Below, piece after piece: positions 61,167 to 64,000 of a DNA stretch of 64,000 nt; the stretch's first letter is position 1, and each line of letters starts with the position of its first letter. Made by a program: the position numbers and the translations under genes. The notes under the pieces are model-generated. The model was given only the letters and a program-made list of their open reading frames with translations. It did not search any database and was not told the DNA's origin. The DNA is taken from the NCBI RefSeq assembly GCF_007830435.1, contig NZ_VLLC01000006.1, forward strand, positions 56,404 to 120,403, given 5' to 3'. The DNA is from Desulfobotulus alkaliphilus (lineage in GTDB: Bacteria > Desulfobacterota > Desulfobacteria > Desulfobacterales > ASO4-4).

Positions 61167-63011
61167 ATGCATTGCAGCAGTTTGAAAAAAACCTTCTTTC
61201 CATTTCTGGCAGCAGGTCTTCTGGCCCTGCCCGCCCATGCCTTTCACCCGCCCGAAAGCGAGCTGGAGCAGATTGTGGTCAGTGCCAGCCGCAGCGAACA
61301 GCGGGTGGAAGACGCCATCAGTCAGGTTCATGTCATCACCGCAGCGGATATTGAAGCCCGGCAGATCAAAAATGTTCAGGGGCTTTTAAGGGATATCCCC
61401 GGCGTTCAGATCAGACAGAACACCGGCTCATGGGGCAATGGCGGCAATGTGCAGCTCATGGGCATGAACCCGGACCAGACCCTTATCCTTGTGGATGGAC
61501 AGCGCTTCACGGGTGGGCACGGCAGTGTGGATATTTCCTCCATCCCCGTAGAAAACATTGAGCGCATCGAAATCGTCAAAGGCCCCGGTTCCGCCCTCTA
61601 TGGCTCCGACGCCATGGCCGGTGTCATCCATATCATCACAAAAAAAGCAGGAACAGGAACAGACTTCCGCACCGGCCTCAGCGCAGGCAGCCGGAACCGC
61701 TCCCTTGCCACGGCAGGGATGAGCACGGGCAATGAAAACATGGGGCTTCGTCTGGATTACTCCCGCAGCCGCACCACCGGCGTTGATAAAGATGAAGACA
61801 CCATGGAAAACGAAACCCTTGCCGCAAGCCTCGATTACCGGCCCACAGAAAGGTTCTCCCTGCGTATCCAGCCCTTTTTTTCCCGGCAGACCAATGAAGT
61901 TACAGGAGAAGCCAACCGCATTCAGGAACGCAGCCGCCTCAATGCCAGTGCGGATATCCGTCCCGATGCCCTTTCAAAGCTTCAGGTCCGGGGCAGTTAT
62001 TTTTCCCATGACCACAAAAAAAAGGACAAAAGCTTTGATTCCGTGTCCACCCTCCATGAGTTTGAAACCGCCTATTCCCGCATGGTGGGCCTCCACACCC
62101 TGAGTGCAGGCTATGCCTATACGGGGGAGTCCATTGACGACAAACACAAGAATTACACAAAAGACTCCCAGGATACCCATGCTGTTTTCCTGCAGGATGA
62201 AATGGACTTCGGCAGGCTTTCCCTCACGGTGGGGGGCCGTGTGGACCACCATGATGAGTGGGGCACAGAGGCCCATCCCAGGGCAGGCCTCCTTTTCCGG
62301 GCAACGGACAATCTTCGGTTCAGGGCTTCCGCAGGCACGGCCTTCATGGCCCCCACCCTCCTGAAACTCTATGCCGACGGCTGGCGTATGGGCCCGTGGA
62401 CCATGCATGCCAACCCCGACCTGAAGCCGGAAAAATCCCTCTCCTATCAGGCAGGCATGGACTATCAGATCCATGAAAGCCTTCTGGTACGGGCAGGCCT
62501 CTTCCGCAATGAAATTGATGATCTTGTTGAAACCTTAAGAAACACCCAGGCAAGGACCATGACCTACCGCAACATCAGCGAAGCCCTCACCCAGGGAGCA
62601 GAAACCAGCATCATCTGGCGGCCCGTATCCTCCTTTGCCGCCACCCTTGGCTACACCTGGACGGATACGGAAAACAAAGATACGGGAAAAAAACTTCTCG
62701 ACCGGCCCGAACACAGGGCAACGCTGGATCTGGACTACCATCTGGCACGGCCCGACCTGCGTTTCCGCCTCACCACGGCATGGACAGGGGAACGGGAATA
62801 TGAAGAACAAATGGCTCAGCACGGCCAGACCCTGACCATAAGAAAAACCCGCAGCGCCTACACCATGGTGGATCTGGCCATTACCCATCATGTCACAAAA
62901 AATCTTGAAATATTTACCCGCCTTGAAAACCTCACCAATGAAAAAGACGTTAGCGATGAGCCGGACATCGACGGTACGGAGTGGATGGCGGGCATGAATT
63001 TCAGGTTCTGA
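61167..63011 (+). CDS. TonB-dependent outer-membrane receptor
   Basis: A 614-aa receptor. Signal peptide to about residue 25 (LLALPAHAF). A TonB-box-like EQIVVSASRSEQ is followed by a plug domain (VQGLLRDIPGVQIRQ, GMNPDQTLILVDGQRF, ERIEIVKGPGSALYGSDAMAGVIHIIT) and a 22-strand barrel ending ...GMNFRF with the terminal aromatic. The relatively short barrel resembles colicin-I-receptor/BtuB-like cobalamin, heme or siderophore receptors. AAGGAG precedes the start. It follows the reductase cluster and probably imports its metal or substrate. No BtuFCD-type transporter is near. Confidence 0.94.
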   Translation: MHCSSLKKTFFPFLAAGLLALPAHAFHPPESELEQIVVSASRSEQRVEDAISQVHVITAADIEARQIKNVQGLLRDIPGVQIRQNTGSWGNGGNVQLMGMNPDQTLILVDGQRFTGGHGSVDISSIPVENIERIEIVKGPGSALYGSDAMAGVIHIITKKAGTGTDFRTGLSAGSRNRSLATAGMSTGNENMGLRLDYSRSRTTGVDKDEDTMENETLAASLDYRPTERFSLRIQPFFSRQTNEVTGEANRIQERSRLNASADIRPDALSKLQVRGSYFSHDHKKKDKSFDSVSTLHEFETAYSRMVGLHTLSAGYAYTGESIDDKHKNYTKDSQDTHAVFLQDEMDFGRLSLTVGGRVDHHDEWGTEAHPRAGLLFRATDNLRFRASAGTAFMAPTLLKLYADGWRMGPWTMHANPDLKPEKSLSYQAGMDYQIHESLLVRAGLFRNEIDDLVETLRNTQARTMTYRNISEALTQGAETSIIWRPVSSFAATLGYTWTDTENKDTGKKLLDRPEHRATLDLDYHLARPDLRFRLTTAWTGEREYEEQMAQHGQTLTIRKTRSAYTMVDLAITHHVTKNLEIFTRLENLTNEKDVSDEPDIDGTEWMAGMNFRF

Positions 63012-63050
63012 TACTAAAAAATCAGACCCCGCACAGCAGCCCAAAAACAT

Positions 63051-63094
63051 AAAAGGGCTGAATCCCGTTAATTATTGAGGGGTTCAGCCCTTTT
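63051..63094 (+). terminator. Terminator after the TonB receptor
   Basis: AAAAGGGCTGAATCCC (63051-63066) pairs with GGGGTTCAGCCCTTTT (63079-63094) and runs into a T-rich tract. Confidence 0.92.
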
Positions 63095-63529
63095 CCTTTT
63101 CTTTCCCCTGCTTCGGCTCAGCCAGAGTTTACTGTTCCGGTTGTTGTCAGGTCGAAAGGCATGCGGAGAGGTTATGGTGTCATCACTTGCAGAGGGGATG
63201 AAATGACCGGATACTTCCAACAGGCACTGTGGGTCTCTTCCTCCCACAGGATCTGCATGAAGGCCCCTTCAAGGCTGTGTTCCGGGGCTTTCCGCCCCAT
63301 CTGTCCGTTCAAAACCGGACATATCCATACACTTGGGTACAATAATATGATAAGAATTTTTGTGAATATTCCTTTTTCTGTCAAGGGACAAAAATCCCGC
63401 AGACGCTTTAAAGGAAGCCACTAGGGGGCATGAAAAATCTTTTTACCAAAACTCTTCTGATTACTATTCTGACTCAGCCACAGCTTGCTGGTCTGGTTGT
63501 TGTCAGGCCCATGGTGCGAGCTTTAATAC

Positions 63530-63607
63530 GGGCAGGCGCAAGGCCTGCCCCTACGAATGGTTTTTACGGCCCTGTTTTTTGTAGGGGCACCCTTTACGGG
63601 TGCCCGC
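63530..63607. repeat. REP-like palindromes, copies B
   Basis: Two units: a palindrome with arms GGGCAGG and GCCTGCCCCTAC (63530-63554) and the 27-bp unit 63581-63607, the inverted match of copy A. Both share the GTAGGGGC core typical of scattered REP-type repeats. The region 63095-63727 shows no convincing gene; short frames across it lack coding character. Confidence 0.55.
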
Positions 63608-63727
63608 AAACAAGCGTAAAATCTGGTCATATAATTTCCATGATTAAAGTTCGCATGGCTGAAAGACAGTGGTAATCAGAAAAACTCTTGTTTAAAGGGA
63701 TGATTTTTTAACCCATACGGAGAAGTT

Positions 63728-64000
63728 ATGAACCCAGAAAAGGATGAAAAGAAAAAGCAGGATGCCATGCTCCAGCAGGAAATACGGAGCAGCAGGAAGT
63801 TCTCCATGGCAGAAGCCATAGGCAGGGAGGGAGGACATTTTATGAAGGGCCACAATCCTGTGCCTGCCATTGATCAGCTTGTGGCTAAACTCAATGATTT
63901 TATCAGGGATCACACCCCTGACGCCTCAAGAATACTCATATCCGTGCTTCAGGAAAGGGTAAAAAACAACAGCCTTGCCCTTTCTGAGCAGTCAGAAAAA
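63728..64000 (+). CDS. Unknown protein, partial at window end
   Basis: The ATG at 63728 follows GGAGAAG. 91 codons run without a stop to the window edge. The first ~15 residues are Lys/Glu-rich, then SMAEAIGREGG and two predicted amphipathic helices (PVPAIDQLVAKLNDFI, SRILISVLQERV). I do not recognise the family. No membrane segment or cofactor motif so far. Confidence 0.6.
   Translation, partial: MNPEKDEKKKQDAMLQQEIRSSRKFSMAEAIGREGGHFMKGHNPVPAIDQLVAKLNDFIRDHTPDASRILISVLQERVKNNSLALSEQSEK

Noticed and set aside
63161-63675. Two short frames (87 and 81 codons) before the last gene
   Set aside because: One crosses the REP-like palindromes, both have odd residue composition and no ribosome site.

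Overview
The window looks like a chromosomal segment of a Gram-negative anaerobe, most likely a Desulfobacterota (former Deltaproteobacteria) relative. The grounds are sigma-54-linked two-component systems, HBM-type chemoreceptors, a NifX-like protein beside a kinase, an ATP-gated 2-hydroxyacyl-CoA-dehydratase-type reductase, a polyferredoxin and a TonB receptor. The lineage is inferred from gene content only. No rRNA, tRNA, CRISPR array, integrase or transposase gene was seen.

Layout. 1-4.5 kb: a minus-strand operon of a secreted tandem sulfite-oxidase-fold protein, a sensor kinase and ApbE, bordered by copies of a ~340-bp palindromic repeat. 4.7-5.7 kb: a tRNA-dihydrouridine synthase. 5.8-22.7 kb: a signalling and anion-transport island with two sigma-54 activators, two full histidine kinases, one kinase-like protein lacking a recognisable ATPase domain, a kinase-like/receiver fusion, a CBS protein, four stand-alone receivers and three DASS/SLC13 permeases. 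Two of the permeases form a tandem permease-receiver duplication. Sigma-54 promoters can be read at about 10.45, 17.04 and 20.24 kb, and a strongly folded RNA candidate lies at 19.8 kb. 23-29.5 kb: a diguanylate cyclase, an MCP, an EAL protein and CheW. The cyclase and two MCPs appear to share one helical sensor domain.

29.5-40.5 kb: a ~10.4-kb unit bounded by 599-bp direct repeats. Each repeat fuses the 3' end of a receiver-kinase gene to the 5' end of an MCP gene, and each copy leaves one truncated gene. Inside lie the intact MCP, a sensor protein that stops where its kinase should begin, two toxin-antitoxin modules, a 1.4-kaa hybrid kinase and the receiver-kinase. 40.5-42.6 kb: an aldehyde dehydrogenase divergent from a TetR regulator across two perfect operators. 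42.6-51.8 kb: a second signalling-transport island with two sigma-54 promoters, a receiver-like protein, a kinase, two receivers, a receiver-kinase, a SulP permease carrying STAS and receiver domains in one chain, and a second SulP permease.

52-64 kb: an OFA-type MFS carrier, another palindromic repeat, a DUF4198 protein, then a cluster encoding a secreted charged protein, a NapH-like polyferredoxin, an HgdB-like reductase, its ATPase activator, a DsbD/SafE-like membrane protein and a TonB receptor. A partial unknown gene runs off the end.

Main hypothesis. Stand-alone receivers sit beside anion permeases (SLC13 three times, SulP once), and the same receiver type is fused to a SulP permease. 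This suggests that phosphorylated receivers act directly on permeases, while sigma-54 controls their synthesis. A second candidate system is the reductase cluster at 55-63 kb, which combines outer-membrane import, membrane electron delivery and ATP-gated low-potential reduction of an unknown substrate.
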